DNA of 36,345 bases from Phenylobacterium deserti (GTDB lineage Bacteria; Pseudomonadota; Alphaproteobacteria; Caulobacterales; Caulobacteraceae): the NCBI GenBank assembly GCA_943332615.1, contig CALQQB010000046.1:1-36345 (forward strand), in the 5' to 3' direction. Made by a program: the position numbers and the translations under genes. Positions 15,989 to 25,846 of this stretch are shown in pieces; within the stretch, counting starts at the first letter, position 1; each line of letters starts with the position of its first letter. The notes beneath the pieces are model-generated. The model made no database searches. It was not told the origin of the DNA and saw only the letters and a program-made list of their open reading frames with translations.

Positions 15989-16684
15989 ATGAGCTTCTGG
16001 CGCAAAATAGCCGACCTCGCGGTTCGTGGGGTCGATGAGGCGGAATGCGATGTCTGCCCACCTGGCTTGCCGGGCGCGGATCCTGCGTTCTCCACGGCGG
16101 TCACGGCGCTCGGCGCCAAGCTGGCCCAGGCCGACGGCCACGCCCAGGCGGAGGAATACGAAGCCTTCGCCTTGGTGTTCCGCGCCGACGCCGGCAGCGA
16201 GGGCGCGATCCGCCGCCTCTACCAGCTGGCCCGCCAGACCACCCGCGGCTTCGAGGGCTACGCGCGTCGGCTGAAGAAACGCTATGGCGCTTGCCCGCGG
16301 CTGCTGGAAGACGTGCTGGACGGCCTGTTCTATATCGCCACGTCCGACGGCGTGGTGACCACCCAAGAGCTTGAATACCTGGAACGGGTCTGCGAGCTGT
16401 TCGGCCTGTCGCCGCTGACCTTCCTCCGCCTGAAGGCCACCCATCTCGGCGCGGCCAACGACGACCCCTATGTGATCCTGGGCGTGGCCCCGGACGTACC
16501 GGACGAGACGGTCCGCGCGGCTTGGCGAGCGCAGCTTTCCGAGGCGCACCCGGACCGCGCCCGCGCCCGGGGCCTGCCGCCCGAGTTCATCGAGGTGGCC
16601 GAGGCCAAGGCCGCCGCCATCAACGCCGCCTATGACGAGATCGTGCGCGACCGCCGCGCCATGACGCTCGAAGGCGCGGCGTGA
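15989..16684 (+). CDS. TerB-like / DnaJ-domain protein (DjlA-like)
   Basis: 231 residues. The N-terminal and central part is a TerB-like helical domain, with paired acidic helices (AKLAQADGHAQAEEYEAF and IATSDGVVTTQELEYLERV). The C-terminal 70 residues are a J domain with the HPD motif in LSEAHPDRAR, preceded by DPYVILGVAPDVPDETVRAAW. J domains stimulate Hsp70 ATPase; DjlA proteins are membrane-linked co-chaperones, but I see no membrane segment here. The ATG at 15989 lies 63 bases from the divergent oxoprolinase start, so the two genes share a short promoter region. Confidence 0.88.
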   Translation: MSFWRKIADLAVRGVDEAECDVCPPGLPGADPAFSTAVTALGAKLAQADGHAQAEEYEAFALVFRADAGSEGAIRRLYQLARQTTRGFEGYARRLKKRYGACPRLLEDVLDGLFYIATSDGVVTTQELEYLERVCELFGLSPLTFLRLKATHLGAANDDPYVILGVAPDVPDETVRAAWRAQLSEAHPDRARARGLPPEFIEVAEAKAAAINAAYDEIVRDRRAMTLEGAA

Positions 16685-16717
16685 TCGCCTCATTTTGGCC
16701 TCCGGCCGCAAGCGTGG

Positions 16718-16746
16718 TTGACGCACAGCACCGCTGTGCTGAGATA
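16718..16746 (+). promoter_or_regulatory. Promoter with a palindromic operator in its spacer
   Basis: TTGACG (16718-16723) fits a -35 box and a GAGATATGC segment at 16741-16749 lies where a -10 would be. The 17-base spacer is almost filled by the perfect palindrome GCACAGC-ACC-GCTGTGC (16723-16739). A repressor bound there would block the promoter. Confidence 0.5.
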
Positions 16747-16779
16747 TGCGCTTACCCGGCGCCTGGCTGAGGAGCTTCG

Positions 16780-17076
16780 ATGGTCAAGGACTTCGCCGCC
16801 CACGAGGGCTCTGCGCTGCGCAGCCTGGCTGGCCTGGCCGCCGGACTGGCGACCATCGCCGCATTGCTCGTCGGCGCCGTGCTGGCGGTGTTCGCTGCGG
16901 CTACTGTCACCGTTATCGCCCTGATGACGTCAGCGATCCTCGCCTTCGCCGCCATGGCCGCCCGCGCCCGCCGCACCGTCCGCGCGCGCCGCCGCCGCAC
17001 CGAGAGCGACATCATCGAAGCCCGCCACCTGGGCGGTCACCATTGGGTCGCCACCGGGTGGAGCGAGCGGGGGTAG
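16780..17076 (+). CDS. Small integral membrane protein
   Basis: 98 residues. Two adjacent hydrophobic segments, about 15-37 and 40-60, are followed by an arginine-rich tail (RARRTVRARRRR) and a soluble end (ARHLGGHHWVATGW). The positive tail suggests the C-terminus is cytoplasmic. I do not recognise a family. A palindromic operator between -35- and -10-like boxes lies 34-60 bases upstream. Confidence 0.65.
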   Translation: MVKDFAAHEGSALRSLAGLAAGLATIAALLVGAVLAVFAAATVTVIALMTSAILAFAAMAARARRTVRARRRRTESDIIEARHLGGHHWVATGWSERG

Positions 17077-17148
17077 TTGCCCACGTCACGCTTGCTCCGC
17101 TTCGGCGACCCCTCTACCGTCCGTTCAAACAAGCGTTGGGAGAACGGG

Positions 17149-17442
17149 ATGACCATCGGCATCGTCGCGACGATCAAGATTCAGGACGGCAAGGCGGAGG
17201 AGTTCGAAACCTTCTTCACTGAGCTTGCCAAGCAGGTGCGCGCCAACGAGCCGGGCAATCTGGCCTATCAGCTCACCAAGAGCCGTGCCGAGCCCAACAC
17301 CTACAAGGTGCTCGAACTCTACACGGATCAGGACGCCGTCACCCATCACGGCGGCACCGCGTACTTCAAGGCCGCCGGGCCGAAGTTCGGCGCCGTGCTC
17401 GCGGGCCGTCCGGACGTCGAGTACCTGGACGGCGTCGGTTAG
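17149..17442 (+). CDS. Antibiotic biosynthesis monooxygenase (ABM) domain protein
   Basis: A 97-residue ferredoxin-like ABM protein, beginning GIVATIKIQDGKAEEFETFF, with NLAYQLTKS and YKVLELYTDQDAVTHH as the usual strand and helix blocks. ABM proteins are small cofactor-free oxygenases or binding proteins for quinones and other aromatics. GGGAGAACGGG precedes the ATG at 17149. Twelve bases separate it from the acyl-CoA dehydrogenase gene, so they form an operon. Its histidine pair (THHGG) is typical of the family. Substrate unknown. Confidence 0.85.
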   Translation: MTIGIVATIKIQDGKAEEFETFFTELAKQVRANEPGNLAYQLTKSRAEPNTYKVLELYTDQDAVTHHGGTAYFKAAGPKFGAVLAGRPDVEYLDGVG

Positions 17443-17454
17443 GAGACCCGCCCC

Positions 17455-18678
17455 ATGGACCTCAACTTCGCCCCCGAGGACATCGCCTTTCGCGAGGAGG
17501 TCCGCGCCTTCATCGCCGAGGCGTTCGACGACGACATGCGGGCCAAGCTGGCCCAGTCCAAGAACAATCACCTCGACAAGGAAGCCCAGATCCGTTGGTT
17601 GAAGCGGCTAGGCGCCAAGGGTTGGATTGCGCCCGACTGGCCGCTGGAATACGGCGGCACCGGATGGGGCCTGGGCCAGAAGTACGTCTTCGACATGGAG
17701 ATGGCGCTGGCCGGCGCGCCCTCCACCTCGAACATGGGGCTGCGCATGTGCGCACCGGTGGTGATGGCCTTCGGCACGCCGGAGCAGAAGGCCCAGCACC
17801 TACCGAAAATTCTGTCGTCTGACGTCTGGTGGTGCCAGGGCTATTCCGAGCCCGGCTCCGGCTCCGACCTCGCCTCCCTGGCCCTGAAAGCCGAGCGCGA
17901 CGGCGATCACTATGTGCTCAACGGCTCGAAGACGTGGACGACCCTGGCGCAATGGGCTGACTGGATGTTCTGCCTGGTGCGGACCACCAACGAGGACATC
18001 CGCCAGAAGGGCATTTCGTTCCTGCTGATCGACATGCGCACGCCGGGCATCACCATCAGACCTATCCCGACACTCGATGGCCCCGCCGAGGGCGAGCAGG
18101 AGATCAACGAGACCTTCTTCGACAACGTCCGCGTGCCGATGAGCAACCGGATCGGCGAGGAGGGGCTGGGTTGGACCTATGCCAAGTACCTGCTGCAGTT
18201 CGAGCGCGGCAACGCCTACGCGCCGGGTCTGTCGACCCAGATGAAGAAGGTGCGCAAGATCGCCAACCTTGAGCGGTCCGACGGCGGCGGCGCGATGATC
18301 AGCGACCCGGACTTCCGCAAGAAGCTCTCCGAGGTCGAGATCAAGGTCGAGGCCCTGAACGCCACCGAGCTGCGCATTTTCGCCGGCCGCGGCAACGGCG
18401 ACGCCATGGGCGCGGTCTCGTCGATGCTCAAGCTCGAAGGCAGCCAGATGCAGCAGGCGATCACCGAACTCGCCCTGGAGGCCGCCGGCCTCTACGCCCA
18501 GCCCTTCGTGCGCGATACCTGGGAGATGCTGCGCCCCGAGGGCAACACCTTCCGGGCCGGGCCGGACTATGCGGCTACCGTCGCGCCCAACTACTTCAAC
18601 TACCGCAAAACCTCGATCTACGCGGGCTCCAACGAGATCCAGCACAACATCATGGCCAAGATGGTGCTGGGGCTGTAG
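17455..18678 (+). CDS. Acyl-CoA dehydrogenase (PimC-like)
   Basis: 407 residues, FAD-dependent. Seen: WPLEYGGTGWG, GYSEPGSGSDLASL (flavin contact), VLNGSKTWTTLAQWADW, and the C-terminal RKTSIYAGSNEIQHNIMAKMVLGL. The overall shape recalls the large subunit of pimeloyl-CoA dehydrogenase, which works with a second, small subunit; none is adjacent. It introduces a 2,3 double bond in an acyl-CoA, electrons going to ETF. RBS AGGAG precedes the ATG at 17455. It is the second gene of the ABM operon and ends 87 bases before the Rieske oxygenase, separated by an operator. Confidence 0.92.
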   Translation: MDLNFAPEDIAFREEVRAFIAEAFDDDMRAKLAQSKNNHLDKEAQIRWLKRLGAKGWIAPDWPLEYGGTGWGLGQKYVFDMEMALAGAPSTSNMGLRMCAPVVMAFGTPEQKAQHLPKILSSDVWWCQGYSEPGSGSDLASLALKAERDGDHYVLNGSKTWTTLAQWADWMFCLVRTTNEDIRQKGISFLLIDMRTPGITIRPIPTLDGPAEGEQEINETFFDNVRVPMSNRIGEEGLGWTYAKYLLQFERGNAYAPGLSTQMKKVRKIANLERSDGGGAMISDPDFRKKLSEVEIKVEALNATELRIFAGRGNGDAMGAVSSMLKLEGSQMQQAITELALEAAGLYAQPFVRDTWEMLRPEGNTFRAGPDYAATVAPNYFNYRKTSIYAGSNEIQHNIMAKMVLGL

Positions 18679-18721
18679 CTCGCGGCTCGGTTCTACGGTT
18701 GGCCTGCGCCGCCTTCAGATG

Positions 18722-18736
18722 GTAAGTGAGACTTAC
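18722..18736. promoter_or_regulatory. Operator 1: GTAAGT-GAG-ACTTAC
   Basis: A perfect palindrome with 6-base arms and a 3-base spacer, 30 bases before the GTG start of the Rieske oxygenase. It has the same layout as the sites at 21958 and 28082. The variable fourth base of each arm changes together with its partner between this site and the second one. Confidence 0.65.
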
Positions 18737-18765
18737 AATTCCGAAGGGCAACGGAGAGGCTAAAA

Positions 18766-19785
18766 GTGTTCATCCGTAACTGCTGGTATGTGGCCGCCTG
18801 GGACAAGGAGGTCGGCCGCAAGCCTCTGGCCCGCACGATCTGCGGCGAGGCCATCGTGCTCTATCGCCGGACGGATGCCAGCGCGGTGGCCCTGGCCGAC
18901 GCCTGTCCGCATCGCCTGCTGCCGCTGTCGCTGGGCACGGTGGAGGGCGACGCGATCCGCTGTGGCTACCATGGCCTGCTGGTAGGCGCCGACGGCGGTT
19001 GTCTGGAGATCCCGGGCCAGGGCGAGGCGCCGCGACGGCTCTCGGCCAAGGCCTACCCGCTGGTCGAACGTTATCGCTTCGTCTGGGTCTGGATCGGCGA
19101 TCCCGCCCTGGCCGATCCGTCGCAGGTTCCCGACCTGTGGTTCTGCGAGGACCCGGCCTGGACCTTCGAGGGCGACCGCTACCGGGTGGCCTGCGACTAC
19201 CGGCTGCTGGTCGACAACCTCATGGACCTGACCCATGAGACCTTCGTCCATCCCACCTCCATCGGGCAGCCCGAGATCGCCGAGGCCCCGATCGAGACGC
19301 GCCTGGAGGGCGACGCGGTGGTGGTTGAGCGCTGGATGCAGGGCATCGACGCGCCGCCGTTCTGGCGTACCTTTCTCAAACGGCCAGGCTTGGTAGACCG
19401 CTGGCAGGTCTGCCGCTTCAGTCTGCCCGCCAATGTGATGATCGAGGTCGGCGTCGCCCCGGCGGGGACCGGCGCGCCGCAGGGCGATCGTTCGCACGGG
19501 GTAGAGGGCGTCGTGGTGGGCTGCATGACCCCGGAGACCGAGGACACCTGCTCATATTACTGGGGCATGGCCAGGTCGTTCGAGATCGCCGACCTGGGCC
19601 TGAGCGAACGCATGAAGGCCAGCCAGGCGCAGGTGTTCAGTGAGGACACCGTGGTGCTGGAGGCCCAGCAGGCATCGATCCGCCGGCATCCCGACGCCCG
19701 GCTGGTCACCCTGGCCATCGACGCGGGCGGCGCGCACGCCCGGCGCCTGATGGCGCGCGCCGCGGGTGACCCAAGCGCCAGCTGA
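18766..19785 (+). CDS. Rieske aromatic-ring oxygenase, vanillate O-demethylase (VanA)-like
   Basis: 339 residues. The Rieske 2Fe-2S site is C47-x-H49 and C66-x-x-H69 (ACPHRL, CGYHG). The mononuclear iron ligands sit in LMDLTHETFVH: D154 as the bridging residue, H157 and H162. Opening MFIRNCWYVAAW matches VanA-type demethylase oxygenases, which take electrons from a VanB-type reductase; none is in the window. Likely substrate is a methoxylated aromatic acid, but other small aromatic or amide substrates cannot be excluded. Start is GTG at 18766 with GGAGAGG 7 bases upstream. The 15-bp operator just upstream and the MarR gene just downstream point to repression by that regulator. Confidence 0.88.
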   Translation: MFIRNCWYVAAWDKEVGRKPLARTICGEAIVLYRRTDASAVALADACPHRLLPLSLGTVEGDAIRCGYHGLLVGADGGCLEIPGQGEAPRRLSAKAYPLVERYRFVWVWIGDPALADPSQVPDLWFCEDPAWTFEGDRYRVACDYRLLVDNLMDLTHETFVHPTSIGQPEIAEAPIETRLEGDAVVVERWMQGIDAPPFWRTFLKRPGLVDRWQVCRFSLPANVMIEVGVAPAGTGAPQGDRSHGVEGVVVGCMTPETEDTCSYYWGMARSFEIADLGLSERMKASQAQVFSEDTVVLEAQQASIRRHPDARLVTLAIDAGGAHARRLMARAAGDPSAS

Positions 19786-19874
19786 CGTCTTGAGTGCGGC
19801 AAGCCGAACGGAAATGCGCTGCAACGCAAACAAACATTTCGCGGACTCTTCGAGACGGATATCCTCGGGCTTAC

Positions 19875-20354
19875 ATGAACGACACCACCGTGCTTCCGAC
19901 CGAACCGACCTCCGCTACGGGTCGAAGCCTTGATCTCGGCTCGCTTCCCGAACTGCTGGGCTTTCACCTGCGGTTGGCCAACGTCGCGGTCTATCGCGAT
20001 TTCACCGCCAGCCTGTCCGATCTGGACCTGACCCAGAAGCAATGCGCGACCCTGCAACTGATCGAGGCCAACAGCGGGGTTTCGCAGGTCGATCTGGCCA
20101 ACACCCTGGGCACGGACCGCGCCACGATGATGGCGATGATCGACCGTCTGGAGCAGCGGGAGCTGCTGATCCGCCGACGCTCCGTCGAGGACCGGCGGCG
20201 GCAGGAACTGTACCTGACGGACATCGGTCGGGCGCTGCTGGCCAAGGCCAAGGCGGTGATCGCCGAGCACGAGGCGCGGTTCGTTTCGCGCTTCAAGCCG
20301 GCGGAGCTGAAGGTGCTGATCGAGGCCTTGCGCCGCATCCACCGCCAAGCCTGA
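19875..20354 (+). CDS. MarR family transcriptional regulator
   Basis: 159 residues. The winged helix covers about residues 50-115: LTQKQCATLQLIEANSG, then SQVDLANTLGTDRATMMAMIDRLEQRELL (recognition helix) and RRRSVEDRRRQELYLTDIG (wing with the conserved DRR). Dimer helices flank it at both ends. MarR proteins of such loci often release DNA on binding an aromatic acid or its CoA thioester. The ATG at 19875 is the natural start. It converges with the CoA ligase gene, stops 8 bases apart. It is the only regulator in the block with the three matching palindromes and is the best candidate to bind them. Confidence 0.92.
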   Translation: MNDTTVLPTEPTSATGRSLDLGSLPELLGFHLRLANVAVYRDFTASLSDLDLTQKQCATLQLIEANSGVSQVDLANTLGTDRATMMAMIDRLEQRELLIRRRSVEDRRRQELYLTDIGRALLAKAKAVIAEHEARFVSRFKPAELKVLIEALRRIHRQA

Positions 20355-20362
20355 TCGCCCGC

Positions 20363-21928
<1,566 letters not shown>

Positions 21929-21957
21929 CTCTTGCGCCGTTCTTCGTGCGGCCAATC

Positions 21958-21972
21958 GTATGTGACACATAC
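21958..21972. promoter_or_regulatory. Operator 2: GTATGT-GAC-ACATAC
   Basis: A perfect palindrome in the gap between the CoA ligase (start 21928, minus) and the MFS transporter (start 22102, plus), well placed to control both. Confidence 0.7.
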
Positions 21973-22101
21973 TACCAAAGGCATCCGTGTACAACGTGAC
22001 GCTTGAGGGCCAACGACCCAGTCCGGTCTTGCCGCCCGGGTCGCTCGATCGTACGACTCGCTTACAAATCGGGCCCATCGAATGGCCCGCGAGGGGGAAC
22101 C

Positions 22102-23301
22102 ATGCCGGCTATCACCGAGCGACACGCCAAGGCCGGCCTGATCGTCACCCTATGCTTCCTGATCGCCGCGCTGGAAGGCTATGACATCCAGGCGTTCGGT
22201 GTCGCCGCGCCGCAGCTGGTGCCGCAACTGGGGCTGACCGCCGGCCAGCAGGGCTGGGCCGCCAGCGCCGCCATGATCGGCCTGGTGATGGGGGCCTTTA
22301 CCGGTGGCTGGGCCGCCGACCGGGTCGGCCGCAAGCCGGTGCTGATCGCCTCGGTCATCCTGTTCGGGATCTTCTCGGTCGCCACGGGCCTGGTGCATGG
22401 CTACGGCGCGCTGCTGGCGGCGCGGATCGCCACGGGCCTGGGATTCGGCGGCGCCATGCCCAACCTGATCGCCATCGCCACCGAGATCAGCTCGCCAAAG
22501 CGGCGGGCCGGCACGGTGACCATGATGTTCTGCGGCATGCCGGCCGGCGGGGCGGTTGTGGCGCTGATGGCGCGGACGTTCGGCGCCGACCTCGACTGGC
22601 GGGTCATTTTCTTCATCGGCGGCGCCCTGCCGCTGCTGCTCGCGCCCGCCATCCTGATGTTCCTGCCCGAGACCCGGCCCGAGCCTTCCGCCAGCGACGA
22701 TCGCAACCTGTTGCCGGCCCTGTTCGGCGGCGCGCGTCAGGCCGCCTCGACCCTGCTGCTGTGGGTCGTGTTCATGCTGACCCTGGTGGTGCTCTACCTG
22801 ATGCTGAACTGGCTACCGACCCTGGTCGTGGACAAGGGGTTCACGCGCGCGGACGGGGCCACGGCGTCATTGGCCTTCAACCTCACCAGCATCGTCGGCG
22901 CCCTGCTGCTGGGCCTGGTGATCGACCGGTTCGGCTTCCGCTGGCCGCTGCTGGCCACCTATGTGGTCCTGGCCGTGGTGATGCAGGGCTTGAGCCAGGC
23001 GTCAGCCATCGGGCCGATCCTGGTGCTGTCCGGGCTCGCGGGCTTTCTGGTGATCGGTGCGCAATACGCGCTCTATGCCCTGGCGCCGGCCTACTATGGA
23101 CCGGCGGTGCGCGCCGCTGGGGCCGGGGCGGCGGTGGCGGTGGGGCGGTTGGGCTCGATCGCCGGCCCGCTGATCGCCGGCGAGCTGCGCGCGGCCGGGT
23201 TCAGCGCCGACCAGGTGCTCGGGGCCATGCTGCCCGTCGTGCTGGCGGCCGGGGCCGCGGCGGTTCTGCTGACCTTCGTGGGTCGCCAGCAGGACGCCTG
23301 A
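22102..23301 (+). CDS. MFS transporter, aromatic acid:H+ symporter type
   Basis: 399 residues with twelve predicted membrane segments. The first helix holds the EGYDIQAFGVAAP block characteristic of the AAHS family (PcaK, MhpT, BenK), with the family aspartate. The loop 2-3 motif GGWAADRVGRKP is present, and LPETRPEPS closes the N-terminal half. AAHS members import benzoates, 4-hydroxybenzoate, protocatechuate or phenylpropionates. GAGGGGG precedes the ATG at 22102. Divergent from the CoA ligase across operator 2, so uptake and CoA activation are probably induced together. Confidence 0.9.
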   Translation: MPAITERHAKAGLIVTLCFLIAALEGYDIQAFGVAAPQLVPQLGLTAGQQGWAASAAMIGLVMGAFTGGWAADRVGRKPVLIASVILFGIFSVATGLVHGYGALLAARIATGLGFGGAMPNLIAIATEISSPKRRAGTVTMMFCGMPAGGAVVALMARTFGADLDWRVIFFIGGALPLLLAPAILMFLPETRPEPSASDDRNLLPALFGGARQAASTLLLWVVFMLTLVVLYLMLNWLPTLVVDKGFTRADGATASLAFNLTSIVGALLLGLVIDRFGFRWPLLATYVVLAVVMQGLSQASAIGPILVLSGLAGFLVIGAQYALYALAPAYYGPAVRAAGAGAAVAVGRLGSIAGPLIAGELRAAGFSADQVLGAMLPVVLAAGAAAVLLTFVGRQQDA

Positions 23302-23308
23302 AGCGGCT

Positions 23309-23416
23309 TCAGCGCTTGTAGGACGCGAGACCCGGCTTGTAGCTCTTGTCGTCGATGAACTGTTTGATCCCCTCGTTGCGGCCCTCGGTGGGGTCCAGGA
23401 AGTTGGCCGCCTCCGA
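23309..23416 (-). pseudogene. 3' remnant of a hydroxycinnamoyl-CoA hydratase/lyase-like gene
   Basis: About 35 codons ending in TGA at 23309. The end reads EGRNEGIKQFIDDKSYKPGL and closes with ASYKR, which resembles the C-terminus of feruloyl/p-coumaroyl-CoA hydratase-lyases (crotonase fold). The 5' part is missing: the homology stops at about 23416, exactly where the pobA remnant begins on the other strand. No start or catalytic region remains, so it cannot be functional. The crotonase call is sound; the hydratase/lyase subtype is my recollection of the family end. Confidence 0.65.
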
Positions 23417-23678
23417 CGTGGCATTCCTGGCGCGGGCGCTGGAGGAGCACTATCGCGAGCACGCAGACGCCGGGATCGACGGCTATTCCGCCCGGGCCTT
23501 GGCGCGGGTCTGGAAGGCCGAGCGGTTCTCCTGGTGGTTCACCGGGATCACCCACCGCTTCCCGGAAACCGGACCGCTGGAACACCGCCTGCAGGTCGCC
23601 GAACTGGACTACATCCGAGACAGTCACGCCGCGCAGACAGTGCTGGCGGAAAACGACGTCGGCCTGCCAATCTCCTGA
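23415..23678 (+). pseudogene. pobA: 3' remnant of 4-hydroxybenzoate 3-monooxygenase
   Basis: About 87 codons that match the C-terminus of PobA: DVAFLARALEEHYRE, then GYSARALARVWKAERFSWW, HRFPETGP, AELDYIRDS and LAENDVGLP. The intact enzyme is about 390-395 residues, so three quarters, including the FAD-binding part, are lost. The frame continues upstream to 23346 only through the antisense of the crotonase remnant, not through pobA sequence. PobA turns 4-hydroxybenzoate into protocatechuate. Confidence 0.85.
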
Positions 23679-23713
23679 TCGGCTAACCGAGTCCGCAACG
23701 AGGCACGACCGCA

Positions 23714-24580
23714 ATGAACCTCTCCCGCATCGCCCTGATCGGTTTCGGCGAGGTCGGGCAGACCCTGGCTGAGGATCTGACCGGCAAGGCCGCGCTATCG
23801 GTTTGGGACATCGCCTTTGCCGACCCCGACAGCCTCCCGAGCCAGGCCCTGGCCCACCACCAGATCCGCGCTGGCCGCGATGCCCCGGACGCCGTGTACG
23901 AGGCCGAACTGGTGATCAGCGCGGTCACCGCCGACCAGGACCTGGTCGCGGCCGCATCGGTTGGCGCTGGCCTGCGGCAGGGCGCCTTCTTCCTCGACCT
24001 CAACTCCTGTTCCCCGGGCCAGAAGGCCGCGGCCGCGCAAGCCGTGGAAGCCGCCGGCGGTCGCTATGTCGAGGCCGCCGTCATGAGCCCGATCGGCCCG
24101 AAGCGCATCGCCTCGCCGATGCTGCTGGGCGGGCCGCACGCGAGCGCTTTCGTGGCCGCCGCCGAGGGCCTGGGGTTCACCCGCGCCAGCGCCTATTCCG
24201 AGGTGATTGGCCAGGCGGCCGCCACCAAGCTGTGCCGCTCGGTGATGATCAAGGGCGTCGAGGCGCTGCTGGCCGAGTCCCTGCTGGCCGCGCGCCACTA
24301 CGGTGTGGAGCAGGTGGTGCTGGATTCCCTCTCCGACCTCCTGCCGCTGCCGGACTGGAACAAGACCGCCCAGTACATGATCTCGCGCTCCCTGGAGCAC
24401 GGAACTCGCCGCGCCGAGGAGATGCGCGAGGCGGCGCGCACCGTCGAGGAGGCCGGCATCGCGGGCCTGATGAGCCGTGCCATCGCCGAGCGCCAGGACT
24501 GGGCGGCGGGCCACAAGGTCGCGCTGTCCGACGATCTCAAGGCGATGCTGGACACGATCCTGGCGAGCCGCGCCCAGTGA
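23714..24580 (+). CDS. NAD(P)-binding dehydrogenase with DUF1932 domain
   Basis: 288 residues. A Rossmann fold opens the protein (RIALIGFGEVGQTLAEDL, GxGxxG-type), followed by LVISAVTADQDL and FFLDLNSCSPGQK, the usual blocks of 6-phosphogluconate/beta-hydroxyacid dehydrogenases. KLCRSVMIKGVEALLAESL holds the conserved lysine, and the C-terminal helical part is of DUF1932 type. Members often lie in aromatic meta-cleavage clusters. The substrate is unknown. The TGA stop shares TG with the GTG start of the following transporter, which suggests tight translational coupling. It lies 35 bases after the pobA remnant and may have been in the same operon. Confidence 0.88.
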   Translation: MNLSRIALIGFGEVGQTLAEDLTGKAALSVWDIAFADPDSLPSQALAHHQIRAGRDAPDAVYEAELVISAVTADQDLVAAASVGAGLRQGAFFLDLNSCSPGQKAAAAQAVEAAGGRYVEAAVMSPIGPKRIASPMLLGGPHASAFVAAAEGLGFTRASAYSEVIGQAAATKLCRSVMIKGVEALLAESLLAARHYGVEQVVLDSLSDLLPLPDWNKTAQYMISRSLEHGTRRAEEMREAARTVEEAGIAGLMSRAIAERQDWAAGHKVALSDDLKAMLDTILASRAQ

Positions 24581-25836
24581 AATTTGTTCGCCAACTCTGG
24601 GTTCAGGTCCTGGCCGCCACCGTGGCCGGCGTGCTGCTGGGCTGGCTGGCCCCGGGCCTTGGCGCCCAGATGAAGCCGCTCGGCGACGGGTTCATCGCCC
24701 TGGTGCGGATGATCATCGCCCCGGTGGTGTTCCTGACCGTGGTGCATGGCGTGGCGGGCATGAACGACGCCGCGCGGGTCGGCCGCGTGGTCGGCAAGGC
24801 GCTGCTCTGGTTCCTGTCCATGACCGCGCTGGCCCTGGTCTTCGCGCTCGTGGCGGTGAACCTCTGGCGGCCCGGCGCGGGCATGAACATCGACGCCGCG
24901 GCGATGGATCCTGTTCCGGTGGCGGCCTACGCCACCCAAGCCCATGCGCAGGGGTTGGTCCCGTTCCTGCTGGGCATCATCCCCACCACCTTTCTGTCGG
25001 CCTTCACCCAGCCCAGCGTGCTGCAGGTGCTGCTGGTCAGCCTGCTGTTCGCCTTCGCGCTGAACGCATCCGGCGCGGCGGGTCGTCCGGTGCTGAGGCT
25101 GATCGCCGCCCTGTCCGGGGTCTTTTTCCGCATCGTCGGCTACATCATGTGGGCCGCGCCGATCGGCGCCTTCGGGGCCATCGCCTTCACGGTGGCGAAG
25201 TTCGGGGTGGGCTCGCTTGCGGCCCTGGGCGGGCTGATCCTCGAGTTCTACCTGGTCTCGGCGCTGTTCGTAGTGGTGGTGTTCGGCGGCGTGGCCTGGG
25301 CGCTGGGCGTCAACTTGATCCGCCTGCTGGGCGTGCTGAAGGATGAGATCGTGGTGGTCGCCGCCACCACCTCCACCGAAACCGTCCTGCCGCGCCTGAT
25401 GCAGAAACTGCGCGACCTCGGCTGTGACGAGTCGGTGGTCGGGCTGGTGGTGCCGACGGGCTATTCCTTCAACCTGGACGGCACCTGCCTCTACCTGGCC
25501 ACGGCGGCGGTCTTCCTCGCTCAGGCTACCAACACCCCGCTCGACCTCGGCGACCAGTTGGCCCTGCTCGCGGTGCTGCTGGTCACGTCCAAGGGCGCGG
25601 CCGCCGTGCCCGGAGCGGCCTTCATCGTATTGGCCGCGACCCTCACCACCGTTGGTACGATCCCAGTGGTGTCCATCGCCCTGATTCTCGGCGTCCACCG
25701 CCTGCTGGCCGAGGCCCTGACCTTCGTGAACCTGATCGGCAACGCGCTGGCCGCCATTGGCGTCTGCCGCTGGGAACGCGCCGTCGATCTCGAGATCCTG
25801 AAGGCCCGCGTGGGTTTCCGCCCCGCCCCGCGCTAG
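24577..25836 (+). CDS. DAACS-family carboxylate:cation symporter
   Basis: 419 residues, DctA/GltP fold. Seen: LGDGFIALVRMIIAPVVFLTVV, HP1 STTST-like ATTSTETVLPRLM, TM7 FNLDGTCLYLATA (the NMDGT region nearly intact) and HP2 KGAAAVPGAAFIVL. In TM8 the usual D and R of DctA (GVDRFMSECRALTN) read H and L (GVHRLLAEALTFVN), so the substrate site differs from C4-dicarboxylate carriers. The start is GTG at 24577, overlapping the stop of the dehydrogenase gene. The pair probably handles the same compound: import here, oxidation there. Confidence 0.88.
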   Translation: MKFVRQLWVQVLAATVAGVLLGWLAPGLGAQMKPLGDGFIALVRMIIAPVVFLTVVHGVAGMNDAARVGRVVGKALLWFLSMTALALVFALVAVNLWRPGAGMNIDAAAMDPVPVAAYATQAHAQGLVPFLLGIIPTTFLSAFTQPSVLQVLLVSLLFAFALNASGAAGRPVLRLIAALSGVFFRIVGYIMWAAPIGAFGAIAFTVAKFGVGSLAALGGLILEFYLVSALFVVVVFGGVAWALGVNLIRLLGVLKDEIVVVAATTSTETVLPRLMQKLRDLGCDESVVGLVVPTGYSFNLDGTCLYLATAAVFLAQATNTPLDLGDQLALLAVLLVTSKGAAAVPGAAFIVLAATLTTVGTIPVVSIALILGVHRLLAEALTFVNLIGNALAAIGVCRWERAVDLEILKARVGFRPAPR

Positions 25837-25846
25837 CCGTGAATCC

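Noticed and set aside
19811..19840. GAAATG and CATTTC inverted repeat upstream of the MarR gene as a fourth operator
   Set aside because: Arm sequence and spacing differ from the GTAnGT-N3-ACnTAC sites, so it was not counted with them.
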